Shown in pieces: positions 45,510 to 55,092 of a stretch of DNA of 64,000 nucleotides. Origin of the DNA: Ancylobacter sp. Lp-2 (lineage in GTDB: Bacteria > Pseudomonadota > Alphaproteobacteria > Rhizobiales > Xanthobacteraceae); assembly GCF_020523795.1 (NCBI RefSeq), contig NZ_JAJALI010000012.1:62001-126000 (forward strand), given 5' to 3'. The translations under genes were made by a program, and so were the position numbers. Position 1 is the stretch's first letter. Each line of letters begins with the position of its first letter. The notes below the pieces were generated by a model, which was given only the letters and a program-made list of their open reading frames with translations, did no database searches and had not been told where the DNA came from.

Positions 45510-45943
45510 AAATCTATGCCTTCCGGCATGGCGCGACGGTCTTCCTTCTGCGCCGAGCTGCGACACAGATCCTCGACCGTCACCGCGTCCAGTGCCGCCT
45601 CGAAGGTGCGCTCGGCCTCGCCGACCGCCGGCTGGATGACGTCGCGAACGATGGTCGGAAGATTGTCGAGCGCGTCGCCGGCCTCGGCCTCCACCACCCG
45701 CACGATCTCGGCGACGGTGATGCGCCGCCGCTCGCGGGCAAGCTCGTAGCCGCCGCGCGGTCCGCGCACGCCCTTCAGCACCCCGGCATGCACCAGCGAC
45801 TGCAGCACCGGCTCCAAATGGCGCGGCGGCAATTCGTGACGCGCCGCCAGCGCCTTGGCGGCCACCGGCGTGCCCCGCGCATAGAGGGCGACGTCGACGA
45901 CGGCGGCAATGGCCAGCAGGCTTTTATCGGACAAACGCGGCAT
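45500..45943 (-). CDS. Rrf2-family regulator without an Fe-S cysteine cluster (CymR-like)
   Basis: A 147-residue Rrf2-fold regulator: wHTH with SLLAIAAVVDVALYARGTP, VAAKALAARHELPPRHLEPV and LQSLVHAGVLKGVRGPRGGY. Fe-S members (IscR, NsrR, RirA) need three Cys after the winged helix; here only Cys127 (EDLCRSS) is present, so an Fe-S cluster is unlikely. CymR, a cysteine-metabolism repressor, also lacks the cluster and works with cysteine synthase. As this gene is directly upstream of cysK, it may sense cysteine status; this role is an inference. Confidence 0.88.
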   Translation of the reverse strand: MPRLSDKSLLAIAAVVDVALYARGTPVAAKALAARHELPPRHLEPVLQSLVHAGVLKGVRGPRGGYELARERRRITVAEIVRVVEAEAGDALDNLPTIVRDVIQPAVGEAERTFEAALDAVTVEDLCRSSAQKEDRRAMPEGIDFTI

Positions 45944-45953
45944 GCCTCATTGG

Positions 45954-46427
45954 CTAGCGCGATATTTGCCCGCCGTCGAGCCCTGTCGAGCCAAATCCAC
46001 CATTTCCTCGCGTTGTTTTTTCTAAATCACGAGATTCTTCGAGAGTCACACGCGTGACCGGGGCGACGATCATCTGGGCGATGCGCATGCCGCGCTCGAC
46101 AGTGAACGGCTCCGCCCCGAGATTGACCAGCAGCACCTTCACCTCGCCGCGATAATCCGCATCGACGGTGCCGGGCGCGTTGAGCACCGTGATGCCGTTC
46201 TTCAGCGCCAGGCCGGAGCGCGGGCGCACCTGCGCCTCATGTCCCGCCGGCAAGGCAAGGCAGAGGCCGGTCGGCACCGCGGCGCGGGCCAGCGGGGCGA
46301 GCACCAGCGGCTCGCCGGCCGGCACGGCGGCGATGAGGTCCAGCCCGGCAGCGCCCTCGGTCGCATAGCTCGGCAACGGAAGGCCTTCGCCATGCGGCAG
46401 GCGCTGGACGGAAACGGCGACACTCAC
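45954..46427 (-). CDS. dut: deoxyuridine 5'-triphosphate nucleotidohydrolase
   Basis: The 157-residue trimeric dUTPase hydrolyses dUTP to dUMP and keeps uracil out of DNA. All five motifs are visible: [41 protein letters not shown] and the C-terminal [10 protein letters not shown]. The start is GTG at 46427, and the coaBC stop overlaps it (GTGA). It is followed by the Rrf2 gene after 10 bases. Confidence 0.97.
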   Translation of the reverse strand: MSVAVSVQRLPHGEGLPLPSYATEGAAGLDLIAAVPAGEPLVLAPLARAAVPTGLCLALPAGHEAQVRPRSGLALKNGITVLNAPGTVDADYRGEVKVLLVNLGAEPFTVERGMRIAQMIVAPVTRVTLEESRDLEKTTRGNGGFGSTGLDGGQISR

Positions 46428-47662
46428 GATTGATTCTCCTGCAGGACCAGCGCCTCGGCGATGCGGGCGATCAGGCGGCGCCCGATCTCCGCCTTGGACT
46501 CGGCCGGCCAGTGCTCGACACCGGCGGCGCTGACGAGATGCACCTCGTTGCGGTCGCCGCCCATCACGCCGCCGGCAATGCCGCTGTCCTGCGACACGTC
46601 GTTGGCCACGATCCAGTCGCAGCCCTTGCGGGCGAGCTTGGCCGTGGCGTGCGCGATGACGTCCTGCGTCTCCGCCGCGAAGCCGATGACGAGGCGCGGG
46701 CGCCCAGCGGCGCGCCGGGCGATGCCGGCGAGAATGTCCGGATTCTCCGTCAGCATCAGAGGCGGGATGGCGTTGCCGTCCTTCTTGAGCTTCTGCCCGG
46801 CCTCGCTTGCCACCCGCCAGTCGGCCACCGCGGCGGCGAAGATCGCCGCATCGGCCGGCAGCGCGCCCTCGACCGCCGCCAGCATCTCGCGGGCGCTCTC
46901 GACATGAAGCACCTTAACGCCCGCCGGATTCGGCAGGTTCACCGGCCCGGAGACCAGTGTCACCCGCGCCCCGGCGGCGGCGGCGGCGGCGGCGATGGCA
47001 TGGCCCTGCTTGCCGGAGGAGCGATTGGCAATGTAGCGCACCGGATCGATCGGCTCATGCGTCGGCCCGGAGGTGACGAGCACGTGCCGCCCGGCCAGCG
47101 CGCTGCTGGCTGCCAGCAGGGCCTCGGCGGCGGCAGCGATCTCGGTCGGCTCGGCCATGCGGCCAAGGCCTTCCTCGCCGCGCTCCGCCATCGCCCCCGC
47201 CATCGGTCCGACGAAGGCGATGCCGTCGGCCTTGAGCGTGACGACATTGCGGGCGGTCGCCGGGTGCGTCCACATGGCCGGGTTCATCGCCGGGGCGACG
47301 AGCACCGGCACCCGCGCGGCCAATAGCACCGCGCCGGCGAGGTCGTCGGCGATGCCGGCCGCCATCCTCGCCATGCGGTCGGCGGTGGCCGGCGCGACGA
47401 TGACGAGGTCGGCCTCGCGGGCGAGGCGGATGTGGCCGATATCCTGCTCGGCGGCGCGGTCGAACAGCTCGGTGAACACCGGCTCGTGCGACAGCGCCCC
47501 GGCGGCGAGCGGGGTGACGAATTTCTGCGCCGCCTCGGTCATCACGACGCGCACCCGCGCCCCGCGCTCCTTCAGCCGGCGGATGAGATCGAGGCTCTTA
47601 TAGGCGGCGATGCCGCCGCCGATGATGAGAAGGACCGTCTTGCCTGCGAGCATGCGCTTCAC
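46424..47662 (-). CDS. coaBC: bifunctional phosphopantothenoylcysteine decarboxylase / phosphopantothenate-cysteine ligase
   Basis: A 412-residue bifunctional coenzyme A biosynthesis enzyme. The N-terminal CoaC flavoprotein domain is [20 protein letters not shown] with the PAMNPAMW substrate loop; the C-terminal CoaB ligase contains [20 protein letters not shown] and [16 protein letters not shown]. Start ATG 47662 or 47653 are both possible. The 3' end overlaps dut. It is in the conserved ubiB-coaBC-dut arrangement. Confidence 0.97.
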   Translation of the reverse strand: MKRMLAGKTVLLIIGGGIAAYKSLDLIRRLKERGARVRVVMTEAAQKFVTPLAAGALSHEPVFTELFDRAAEQDIGHIRLAREADLVIVAPATADRMARMAAGIADDLAGAVLLAARVPVLVAPAMNPAMWTHPATARNVVTLKADGIAFVGPMAGAMAERGEEGLGRMAEPTEIAAAAEALLAASSALAGRHVLVTSGPTHEPIDPVRYIANRSSGKQGHAIAAAAAAAGARVTLVSGPVNLPNPAGVKVLHVESAREMLAAVEGALPADAAIFAAAVADWRVASEAGQKLKKDGNAIPPLMLTENPDILAGIARRAAGRPRLVIGFAAETQDVIAHATAKLARKGCDWIVANDVSQDSGIAGGVMGGDRNEVHLVSAAGVEHWPAESKAEIGRRLIARIAEALVLQENQS

Positions 47663-47698
47663 CGTTTCCCGGCGGCAGTCGTAACAGAGCCGGGCGCC

Positions 47699-49267
47699 TC
47701 AGAAAATCAGATGCGCCGCCAGCAGCGCCACGATCACCCACAAGGCCCAGGTGAGGCCGCGATTGCCGCGCCCTTCCGCCCGGCCGATCGCCTCCACCGT
47801 CTCCGGCGCCAGCGCGAGGCCGTCGCGGGTCGCGCGGTCGAGCTGGCTGGCGATGCGCTGGCCCTGGGCGATCAGGTCCGGCAGCGCCTGCAGCCCGCGC
47901 CCTACCGCCTGCAGCCCGTGCGCCGCCTCCTCCAGCTTGCCGGCCGGCCCGAGATTGCGCTCGATCCATGTACGCACCACCGGCTCGGCGGTCCGCCACA
48001 TGTTGAGCTGCGGGTCGAGGCTGCGCGCCACGCCCTCCACCACCACCATGGTCTTCTGGAGCAGCAGCAGCTCGGGGCGCGTCTTCATGTCGAACAGTGC
48101 GGTGACCTCGAACAGCAGGGTCAGCAGCTTCGCCATGGAGATTTCGCTGGCGCTGCGCGAATGGATCGGCTCGCCGATGGCGCGGATCGCCTGGGCGAAA
48201 TCCTCCACCGAATGATGCATCGGCACATAGCCGGCCTCGAAATGCACCTCGGCGGTGCGGATCCAGTTGCGGGTGATGAAGCCGTAGAGGATCTCGGCGA
48301 GGAAGCGCCGCTCCTTCACCCCGAGCCGGCCCATGATGCCGCAATCCACCGCCACCAGCCGGCCCTCGGCATCGATGAACAGATTGCCGGGATGCATGTC
48401 GGCATGGAAGAAGCCGTCGCGCAGCGCGTGGCGCAGGAAGGACTGCATCAGGATGCGCCCGAGCTCCGGCAAATCGTGGCCGGCGGCGCGCAGCCCCTCC
48501 ATGTCGTTCAGCTTGATGCCGTCGATCCATTCGGTCGTCAGCACCTCCCGCCCGGTGCGGTCCCAGTCCACTGCCGGCACGCGGAAATCGGTCTCGGCGG
48601 CGGTGTTCTGCGCCAGCTCGGAGAGCGCGGCGGCCTCCAGCCGCAGGTCCATCTCCATCGCCACCGAGCGCGCCAGCGTGTCGACGATGGCGACGAGGCG
48701 CAGCCGCTGGCCCTCGGGCGAGGCCTTCTCGCCGATCCGCGCCGCCCGGTAGAAGGAGGAGAGGTCGGCGCGGAAGCGCGCCTGTACGTCCGGCCGCAGC
48801 ACCTTCACCGCGACCCGGCGCGACGCGGCTTCGGATTCGCGCGTGTCGCCCTGGTGCACCTGCGCGATGGAGGCGGCGGCGATGGGCGGCCCCAGCGCGG
48901 TGTAGAGCGCCGCGACCGGGCGATCGAGGGTGCGGGCGATCGCCGCCTCCGCCACCGCCTGCGGGAAGGCCGGCATGCGGTCCTGCAGCACTTCGAGGTC
49001 GCGCGCCATCTCCGGGCCGACAACGTCCGGCCGCGTCGCCAGGAACTGGCCGAGCTTCACATAGGAAGGCCCGAGCCGCGACAGCGCGGCGCCGAGCGCG
49101 GCGGCGCTGGAACGGCCGTCGCGGCGCTCGATCAGCCGGGCGAGGCGGAACAGCGGCTCGGTGCCGGGCGGCAATATATCGGGATCGACGCGGGCGAGCA
49201 CGCCCTCGCGGGCCATCACATAGCCGGCGCGGGCGAGCCGCAGCATGTCTCCGAGGAAGGTGGCCAC
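47699..49267 (-). CDS. ubiB: UbiB-family ubiquinone biosynthesis kinase-like protein
   Basis: A 522-residue atypical kinase-like (ABC1/ADCK) protein required in aerobic ubiquinone synthesis. Motifs: the KxGQ sequence in SYVKLGQFLATRPD, VAVKVLRPDVQARF, a catalytic-loop segment ADMHPGNLFID, and AVDCGIMGRLG in place of the DFG motif. A membrane-anchoring hydrophobic C-terminus, WALWVIVALLAAHLIF, is visible. It follows ubiE and precedes coaBC on the minus strand. Confidence 0.95.
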   Translation of the reverse strand: MATFLGDMLRLARAGYVMAREGVLARVDPDILPPGTEPLFRLARLIERRDGRSSAAALGAALSRLGPSYVKLGQFLATRPDVVGPEMARDLEVLQDRMPAFPQAVAEAAIARTLDRPVAALYTALGPPIAAASIAQVHQGDTRESEAASRRVAVKVLRPDVQARFRADLSSFYRAARIGEKASPEGQRLRLVAIVDTLARSVAMEMDLRLEAAALSELAQNTAAETDFRVPAVDWDRTGREVLTTEWIDGIKLNDMEGLRAAGHDLPELGRILMQSFLRHALRDGFFHADMHPGNLFIDAEGRLVAVDCGIMGRLGVKERRFLAEILYGFITRNWIRTAEVHFEAGYVPMHHSVEDFAQAIRAIGEPIHSRSASEISMAKLLTLLFEVTALFDMKTRPELLLLQKTMVVVEGVARSLDPQLNMWRTAEPVVRTWIERNLGPAGKLEEAAHGLQAVGRGLQALPDLIAQGQRIASQLDRATRDGLALAPETVEAIGRAEGRGNRGLTWALWVIVALLAAHLIF

Positions 49268-49274
49268 GGCGCGC

Positions 49275-50105
49275 TCAGATCCGCGCGCCGCTGTGCAGGC
49301 AGACGATGCCGCCCGTCAGCGGGGTCCAACCGACGCGCTTCAGCCCGGCCTCGCGCATCATCTGCGCGAACAGCTCCGGCGCCGGGAAGCGGCGGATCGA
49401 TTCGACGAGATACTGGTAGGACTCGGAATCGCCGGTCACCAGGCGACCCATGGGCGGGATCGCCTTGAAGGAATAGGTGTCGTAGATGGCGTCGAGCCCG
49501 GGCACGTCGACGCGGGAGAACTCCAGCACGAAGCAGTGCCCGCCCGGCTTCAGCACCCGGCGCATCTCGGACAGCGCCTTGTCCATGCGCGGCACGTTGC
49601 GGATGCCGAAGGCGATGGAGGTGGCGTCGAAGGACTTGTCCGGGAAGGGCAGCTCCTCGGCATTGGCCTCGACGAACTCGACCTTGTCCGCATGCCCGAG
49701 GCTGGCGGCGCGCTCACGGCCGACGCCGAGCATGCCGCCATTGATGTCGGCCACCACCGCGCGCGTGCCGGCCCCGCCCGCCTCGACGGTGCGGAACGAC
49801 ACGTCGCCGGTGCCGCCGGCGACGTCGAGCAGGCGGAACGGCCGGTCGTTCTTCGGCGGGCGGATGCGCGAGACCAAGAGGTCCTTCCAGACCCGGTGCA
49901 GGCCCATGGACATCAGGTCGTTCATCACGTCGTAGCGGCGGGCGACGGAATGGAACACCTCGTCGACCATGCGCTGCTTGTCGCCGAGCGGCACGGTGCG
50001 GAAGCCGAAATGGGTGTCGGCGCCGGAATCGGCACGGCCAGCGCCCGGCACCGGCTCGGCGGCGTCCTGCGGAATCCCGTCCTGCGCGCTGCTGCCTGCC
50101 GTCAT
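49275..50105 (-). CDS. ubiE: ubiquinone/menaquinone methyltransferase UbiE
   Basis: The 276-residue SAM-dependent C-methyltransferase of ubiquinone synthesis has motif [15 protein letters not shown] and the family signatures [20 protein letters not shown] and [12 protein letters not shown]. The C-terminus ends [13 protein letters not shown] start at ATG 50105; an in-frame upstream extension to 50219 is a low-complexity leader without homology. In many relatives mutM lies next to ubiE; here an L,D-transpeptidase gene lies about 140 bases upstream of it. Confidence 0.96.
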   Translation of the reverse strand: MTAGSSAQDGIPQDAAEPVPGAGRADSGADTHFGFRTVPLGDKQRMVDEVFHSVARRYDVMNDLMSMGLHRVWKDLLVSRIRPPKNDRPFRLLDVAGGTGDVSFRTVEAGGAGTRAVVADINGGMLGVGRERAASLGHADKVEFVEANAEELPFPDKSFDATSIAFGIRNVPRMDKALSEMRRVLKPGGHCFVLEFSRVDVPGLDAIYDTYSFKAIPPMGRLVTGDSESYQYLVESIRRFPAPELFAQMMREAGLKRVGWTPLTGGIVCLHSGARI

Positions 50106-50244
50106 CCTGCCCTCGCGATTCCGTCCGGTTCGAACCCTGTGCGACCCGGAACGCGGCGGGACCATAAACGAGCCGTTCCCGCCCGACCAGACGGCGAGCC
50201 ATGCAAGTGTCGCATGCACAAGTGTCGGCGGGATCGTACGGGGA

Positions 50245-51006
50245 TCAGATCACCCGCACCAGCGTGCCGATGCGCACGCGGTTGTAGAGGTCAATCACAT
50301 CGTCGTTGCGCATGCGGATGCAGCCGGAGGAGACCGCTTGGCCGATGCTGTCGGCCTCGTTGGTGCCGTGGATGCGGTACAGCGTGTTGCCGAGATAGAG
50401 CGCGCGGGCGCCAAGCGGATTTTCCGGCCCGCCCTCCATCCGCTCCGGCAAGCCGGGGCGGCGGGCATGCATCTCCGCCGGCGGGATCCAGGCTGGCCAC
50501 TCCGCCTTGCGGCTGATGCGCTCGGCGCCGTTCCAGGCGAAGCCCTCGCGCCCCACCCCGATGCCGTAGCGGACCGCGCGGCCGCCGCCCTGCAGGAGAT
50601 AGAGGAAGCGCGCGCCGGTATCGACGATCACGGTGCCGGGCGGATCGGCCGAGACATAGGGCACGACCTGGCGGTTGTACTCGGCATTGACGCCCCGGCC
50701 GCTGCCGCCGTTCTGGTAGACCGGCGAGGAGCCGCTGCCGTCGTAGTGAACGCCACCCGCGTCGCCTTCCCCCACTCCGGGACGGGAGGAGAACACCGCG
50801 TAATTGCCGTTGTCGATGCCATAGAAGCCGGCGCCATAGGGGCCGGGGCTCTGCGCCGCCGCCGGGGTCGGCACCAGCAGGATCGTCAGCACGGCGACCA
50901 GGATGGCGAGGACCGCCCCCGAGGCCACCGCGAGCGCCACCGGGAACCCGGCGGCGCGCCGCTCTTTTCGCCGAGGCCGGCGCCCCACACACGTCTGCAA
51001 TCGCAT
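50245..51006 (-). CDS. L,D-transpeptidase (YkuD family)
   Basis: A 253-residue envelope enzyme. A basic N-terminus and hydrophobic segment ([20 protein letters not shown]) form a signal or anchor. The catalytic domain is at residues 120-250; its motifs are [20 protein letters not shown] with His213 and the nucleophile Cys229 (SSGCIRM). Such enzymes form 3-3 crosslinks or attach proteins to peptidoglycan. Between is a Gly-rich linker. It lies upstream of ubiE on the minus strand. Confidence 0.93.
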   Translation of the reverse strand: MRLQTCVGRRPRRKERRAAGFPVALAVASGAVLAILVAVLTILLVPTPAAAQSPGPYGAGFYGIDNGNYAVFSSRPGVGEGDAGGVHYDGSGSSPVYQNGGSGRGVNAEYNRQVVPYVSADPPGTVIVDTGARFLYLLQGGGRAVRYGIGVGREGFAWNGAERISRKAEWPAWIPPAEMHARRPGLPERMEGGPENPLGARALYLGNTLYRIHGTNEADSIGQAVSSGCIRMRNDDVIDLYNRVRIGTLVRVI

Positions 51007-51088
51007 GCCAAGGCTCCGGCGTCACCGCTCCACGACCCCCAGCTTCTCCCGCACATGGTTAACGCGCGGTTATGCGGGTGCATTCAGG

Positions 51089-51568
51089 TCAGGGGCAGCG
51101 AACATAGACCATGGTGCCGTAGCGGCCCTGCACCTCGGGGTCGAGCCACTTGAGCACCAGGATCTGGCCGTCGAATCGCACCACCTCGCGGTCGGCCTGC
51201 GAGCCTGGCGGCTCGTCGGGCAGGCCGATATAGGTCGGGCCGGGCGCCACCTGCTTGGACACCAGCTCCGACGGCGTCGACTGGTCGGCGAGATACATCA
51301 TGAAGCCGCCATTCGAGCCGGCGCTGATCACGTAAGGCTGACGGCATCCCTGCCGGGCCTGCGCTTCGGTGCGGGCGGCGTCCTCCGGCCGATGGAAGGC
51401 GGCGAGGCCCCACTTGCCGACCAGCTGCTGGGCGGTGATCGGCGAGGTGTAGCGCGGCATGGCCGGCTCGATCGGCGACGGCGCCTGCGGGCTGCTGGCA
51501 CAGGCGGCGACCAGCGCGGCCACCGCGGCGATGAGGGACAGACGCACGAAACGACGGGACAGCTTCAT
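51089..51568 (-). CDS. lipoprotein, small conserved hypothetical
   Basis: A 159-residue predicted lipoprotein. The signal peptide ends in the lipobox LVAAC with Cys23, followed by ASSPQAPSP. The mature part (YTSPITAQQLVGKWGLAAFH, QPYVISAGSNGGFMMYLADQ and VVRFDGQILVLKWLDPEV) looks like a single beta-rich domain of unknown function. ATG 51568 has GGAG upstream. It lies upstream of the L,D-transpeptidase on the same strand with about 80 bases between, so an envelope role is likely but not established. Confidence 0.85.
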   Translation of the reverse strand: MKLSRRFVRLSLIAAVAALVAACASSPQAPSPIEPAMPRYTSPITAQQLVGKWGLAAFHRPEDAARTEAQARQGCRQPYVISAGSNGGFMMYLADQSTPSELVSKQVAPGPTYIGLPDEPPGSQADREVVRFDGQILVLKWLDPEVQGRYGTMVYVRCP

Positions 51569-51745
51569 CGAGCACTCCGGGACAGGCAGATGCCGGTCGG
51601 ACGACCAGCGACCAGGCAAACCCGGCCGCAAGAGTTAAGGGGTATCTTCCCCGCATATCGGCTTTACGCAGGGAGCAGAACGACACAATAGTGCGCCCGC
51701 TTCGCCCCGTCGACGTTACCTGAGCCACACTACGAGAGAATTCCA

Positions 51746-52261
51746 TTGAATCCCCCCTTGATTCGTCCGGCGCTCGACAGTGATGGAGACGCCATCGCCG
51801 CGCTGATCGCCGGCGCCTTCGCCGAATATGAGGGGTGCGTCTTCGACCGCGTCGCCGAATTTCCCGAGCTCGACGCCATCGCCCGCCATTTTGCCGCACG
51901 CGGCGGCACCATCTGGGTCGCCCAGGATAAGGCAGGCGACGGTGCGGCGATCATCGGCTCGCTCGCCGCTACGCCGATGCGGGCGGAGGGTGTGCCCGCC
52001 GGCACGCTGGAGATCACCAAGGTCTATGTCGCCCGCGCCGCCCGCCGCCGCGGCGTCGCCCGAGCACTGATGGGCGAGGCGCTCGCGCTCGCCGGCCGGC
52101 TGGGCGCGCCGGAACTGCGCCTGTGGACCGACACCCGCTTCCTCGACGCCCACCGCTTCTATGAGAGCCTCGGCTTTGAGCGCCTGCCCGGCGCGCGCGC
52201 GCTCGGCGACCTCTCGGATACCTCGGAATACCCCTACCGCCTGCCGCTCGCCGGCGAATGA
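51746..52261 (+). CDS. GNAT-family N-acetyltransferase
   Basis: A 171-residue GNAT protein. Acetyl-CoA binding is indicated by the V/I-x-x-x-x-R/Q-x-x-G/A motif in VYVARAARRRGVARALMGEA, preceded by AGTLEITKVYV strand. The C-terminal LWTDTRFLDAHRFYESLGFE is typical. The start is TTG at 51746, as no better one is near. Its acceptor is unknown. It is divergent from the lipoprotein gene and on the same strand as the EamA gene downstream. Confidence 0.88.
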   Translation: MNPPLIRPALDSDGDAIAALIAGAFAEYEGCVFDRVAEFPELDAIARHFAARGGTIWVAQDKAGDGAAIIGSLAATPMRAEGVPAGTLEITKVYVARAARRRGVARALMGEALALAGRLGAPELRLWTDTRFLDAHRFYESLGFERLPGARALGDLSDTSEYPYRLPLAGE

Positions 52262-52448
52262 CCGACTGGCTCGCCGGCAACGAGACCGTTCACCTTTCCG
52301 CATAGATACTCTAAATCATCGCCGCGAGGCCGCGCGCGGCCCGCGCTGGCCCGATTCGTCCCGCCGGCATGCGACGATCCTTCGCCGGCCGGAGCGCGTT
52401 TCCGTGCCGGCGCGCCTTGGCGGAGCGGTCCGCCGCGTGAGCCTCGAC

Positions 52449-53387
52449 ATGACCCGCCCCGCCAGCGGCCCCGCCGCCGGACGCGCCCACAGACCCACCC
52501 TCGCCTCTCCCGGCCCCGCCGTGCTGGCGATTGCCGGCATCTTCCTGCTGTCCGTCATGGACGGGGTGATCAAGTTCGTCGCCGAGACCCATTCGACGCC
52601 GCAAGTGGCGCTGATGCGCTATCTCGCCGGTGGCGCCATGGCGTTCCTGGTGTTCGCGGCGCTGCGCACGCCGAGGCCCGACCGCGCGACGCTGCGCCCG
52701 CATGCCTGGCGCTCGGTGGTGGTGATCGCCACCGCGCTCACCTTCTTCTACGCGCTCGCCACCCTGCCGCTGGCAGTGGTGCTGGCGCTGTCCTTCACCT
52801 CGCCGATCTTCATCGCGCTGTTCGCCGGGCTGATCCTCGGCGAGCGGCCCGGCCGCTCGGTGCTCACAGCCATCGGGCTTGGCTTCATCGGCGTGCTGGT
52901 GGTGCTGTCGCACCAGATCACCTCCGCCGATGCCACCGAGACCAGCCATCTCGGCATTGCCGCCGCGCTGATCTCCGCCGTCACCTACGCGCTCTCCATG
53001 GTGGTGCTGAAGAGCCGGGCCTCGCGCGACCCGCTCGCCACCATCGTGCTGCTGCAGAACGTGTTTCCGGCGCTGCTGGTCGCCCCGTTCGGCCTGCTGG
53101 CCTGGACGGCGACCGACTGGAAGGAGCTGGTGCTGATGCTGGCCATCGGCGCGCTCGGCACCGGCGGGCATCTCTGCCTCGCCTCCGCCTATCGCAGCGA
53201 GGAGGCCAGCCGGCTCGGCGTGTACGAATACACCGCCTTCATCTGGGCCATCGCCATCGGCTTCTTCGCCTTCGGGGAAGTGCCGGGCTTCGGCACGCTG
53301 CTCGGCGCCGGGCTGATCATCGGCGGCGCGCTGCTGGCCTCGCGGCGGCGCCGGTTGCCGGAGCCGGAGGTCGATGTCGGCCCCTGA
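52449..53387 (+). CDS. EamA/DMT-family transporter
   Basis: A 312-residue protein with ten predicted membrane segments and two EamA repeats. It starts with LAIAGIFLLSVMDGVIKFVA, then LTFFYALATLPLAVVLALSF and SPIFIALFAGLILGERPG. This is similar to RhaT/S-adenosylmethionine-uptake-like members of alphaproteobacteria, but the substrate is unknown. ATG 52449 is used; a GTG at 52437 is also in frame. The 190-base gap before it holds nothing recognised. Confidence 0.87.
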   Translation: MTRPASGPAAGRAHRPTLASPGPAVLAIAGIFLLSVMDGVIKFVAETHSTPQVALMRYLAGGAMAFLVFAALRTPRPDRATLRPHAWRSVVVIATALTFFYALATLPLAVVLALSFTSPIFIALFAGLILGERPGRSVLTAIGLGFIGVLVVLSHQITSADATETSHLGIAAALISAVTYALSMVVLKSRASRDPLATIVLLQNVFPALLVAPFGLLAWTATDWKELVLMLAIGALGTGGHLCLASAYRSEEASRLGVYEYTAFIWAIAIGFFAFGEVPGFGTLLGAGLIIGGALLASRRRRLPEPEVDVGP

Positions 53388-53506
53388 CATTTTTTCCGTC
53401 CCGGCAGCACTTCACGGACATAGCGGCGGACAATGGGGTGGACGGCGGGACGCCACCGACTAATTTGTCGGGCAGCCGGACCCACCCTCCGACCCGGAGA
53501 CTTCGC

Positions 53507-54739
53507 ATGCGATCCGCCGCCCACCGCCTGCCCTTGCTCGCCCGGCTCGCCGCCGGCGCGGCCCTGCTGCTGGCGAGCGTCGCCGCCACGGCGCCGGTCC
53601 ACGCCGCCGAGCCGATCCGCATCGGCGAGCTCAACAGCTACAAGGCGCAGCCGGCCTTCCTCGAGCCCTACCGCAAGGCGATGGAACTCGCCGTCGAGCA
53701 GGTCAACGCCGCCGGCGGCATCAACGGGCGCCCGCTCGAACTGATCACCCGCGACGATGGCGGCAATCCCGGCGACGCGGTGCGGGTCGCCGAGGACCTC
53801 GTCACCCGCGAGAAAGCCGACGTGCTCACCGGCACCTTCCTGTCGAATGTCGGCCTCGCGGTCGCCGGCTTCGCCGACAAGCGCAAGGTGTTCTTCCTCG
53901 CCTCCGAGCCGCTGACCGACAAGATCACCTGGGCGGACGGCAACCGCTACACCTTCCGCCTGCGCGCCTCCACCTACATGCAGGTGGCGATGCTGATGCC
54001 GCATGCGGTGAAGGCGAACAAGAAGCGCTGGGCGCTGGTCTACCCGAATTACGAATATGGCCAGTCGGCCGCCGCCACCTTCAAGACCCTGCTGAAGGCG
54101 GCGCAGCCCGACGTCGAGTTCGTCGCCGAGCAGGCGACCCCGCTCGGCAAGCTCGACGCCGGCGCGGTGGCGCAGGCACTGGCCGACGCCAAGCCCGACG
54201 CGGTGTTCAACGTGCTGTTCGCCGCCGACCTCGCCAAATTCGTGCGCGAGGCCAACAGCCGCGGCACGCTGGACGGCACCTTCGTCGTCAGCCTCTTGTC
54301 CGGCGAGCCGGAATATCTCGACCCGATGAAGGACGAGGCGCCGCAGGGCTGGGTCGTCACCGGCTATCCCTGGTACGCCATCGACACGCCCGAGCACAAA
54401 GCCTTCCTCGACGCCTACCAGAAGAAGTATGGCGAGCCGCCGCGCCTCGGCTCGATCGTCGGCTACACCTCCATCATCTCCCTCGCCGAGGGGCTGAAGA
54501 AGGCCGGCGGCCCGGACACCGAGAAGCTGGTCGAGGCCTTCAAGGGGCTGGCCGTCTCCGGCCCGTTCGGCCCGTTCACCTACCGCGCCAGCGACCACCA
54601 GGCCACCATGGGCGCCTTCGTCGGCACGCTCGGGCAGAAGGACGGCAAGGGCGTGATGCTCGATCCCGTCTATGTCGACGGGGCGAGCGTGCTGCCCTCC
54701 GACGCCGAGGTGGAGAAGCTGCGGCCCAACCGCGACTGA
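53507..54739 (+). CDS. ABC transporter substrate-binding protein (branched-chain amino acid / Liv type)
   Basis: A 410-residue periplasmic-binding protein of the Leu/Ile/Val (type I) class. A signal peptide ends at about VHA-AEPIRIG. The mature core includes IGELNSYKAQPAFLEPYRKA, INGRPLELITRDDGGNPGDA and VAEDLVTREKADVLTGTFLS. Ligands of this class range from branched-chain amino acids to amides, urea and aromatic acids; here the substrate is unknown. It is followed by the transporter membrane and ATPase genes after about 350 bases containing repeat copy C. Confidence 0.9.
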   Translation: MRSAAHRLPLLARLAAGAALLLASVAATAPVHAAEPIRIGELNSYKAQPAFLEPYRKAMELAVEQVNAAGGINGRPLELITRDDGGNPGDAVRVAEDLVTREKADVLTGTFLSNVGLAVAGFADKRKVFFLASEPLTDKITWADGNRYTFRLRASTYMQVAMLMPHAVKANKKRWALVYPNYEYGQSAAATFKTLLKAAQPDVEFVAEQATPLGKLDAGAVAQALADAKPDAVFNVLFAADLAKFVREANSRGTLDGTFVVSLLSGEPEYLDPMKDEAPQGWVVTGYPWYAIDTPEHKAFLDAYQKKYGEPPRLGSIVGYTSIISLAEGLKKAGGPDTEKLVEAFKGLAVSGPFGPFTYRASDHQATMGAFVGTLGQKDGKGVMLDPVYVDGASVLPSDAEVEKLRPNRD

Positions 54740-54741
54740 GA

Positions 54742-54761
54742 GGGCGATCGCGCGATCGCCC
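54742..54761. repeat. 20-base perfect palindrome after the substrate-binding gene
   Basis: GGGCGATCGCGCGATCGCCC starts 3 bases after the substrate-binding gene stop. It could form a stable hairpin that protects the upstream mRNA or lowers read-through into the permease, which is common in such operons. There is no U-tract. Confidence 0.55.
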
Positions 54762-54803
54762 GGCCCCGCGAGCCTCTCTCACTAATCAGGAATGCCCGCC
54801 TTT

Positions 54804-54974
54804 CCCTCTCCCCGCCGGGGAGAGGGGCCCGCGCAGCGGGTCGGTGAGGGGGACGCGATCGGGAAGCCTCGCATACCCCTCGCCCGTCCCTCTCCGTCAA
54901 CATCGGACGCCTCCGATGTTGACCTCGCCGGAGGCGAAACGCGGCAACAACCGAGTGTCGCGCGGGGAGAGGGA
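54804..54974 (+). repeat. composite intergenic repeat, copy C
   Basis: Same order as copy A. A dyad CCCTCTCCCC-GCC-GGGGAGAGGG lies at 54804-54826, then a linker GCAGCGGGTCGGTGAGGGGG, and a palindrome at 54896-54923 with arms GTCAACATCGGA and TCCGATGTTGAC around CGCC. The tail GAAACGCGGCAACAACCGAG (about 54936) matches GAACGCGGTAACAGCCGAG of copy A. Confidence 0.75.
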
Positions 54975-55092
54975 GAAACACGCGGCCATCGGCTCGTTGG
55001 CGCTTGCAACCCGCATGTTCCTGGGCTTCACGAAGCTCGAGCCCAGGGTCAGGCTGCTCCCGAAGCCCTGTAGAGACCCCAAGGAGACCCGC

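Larger units (their letters stand above)
54740..55092. other. gene-free stretch between binding protein and permease
   Basis: About 350 bases carrying a 20-base palindrome and repeat copy C. The final part before the permease GTG contains a good AAGGAG ribosome-binding site at 55081. No credible small gene is seen. Confidence 0.6.

Noticed and set aside
54742-54761. GCGATCGC octamers as cyanobacterial HIP1-like sites
   Set aside because: HIP1 abundance is a cyanobacterial trait; one palindrome in an alphaproteobacterium is better seen as a transcript-stabilising hairpin.
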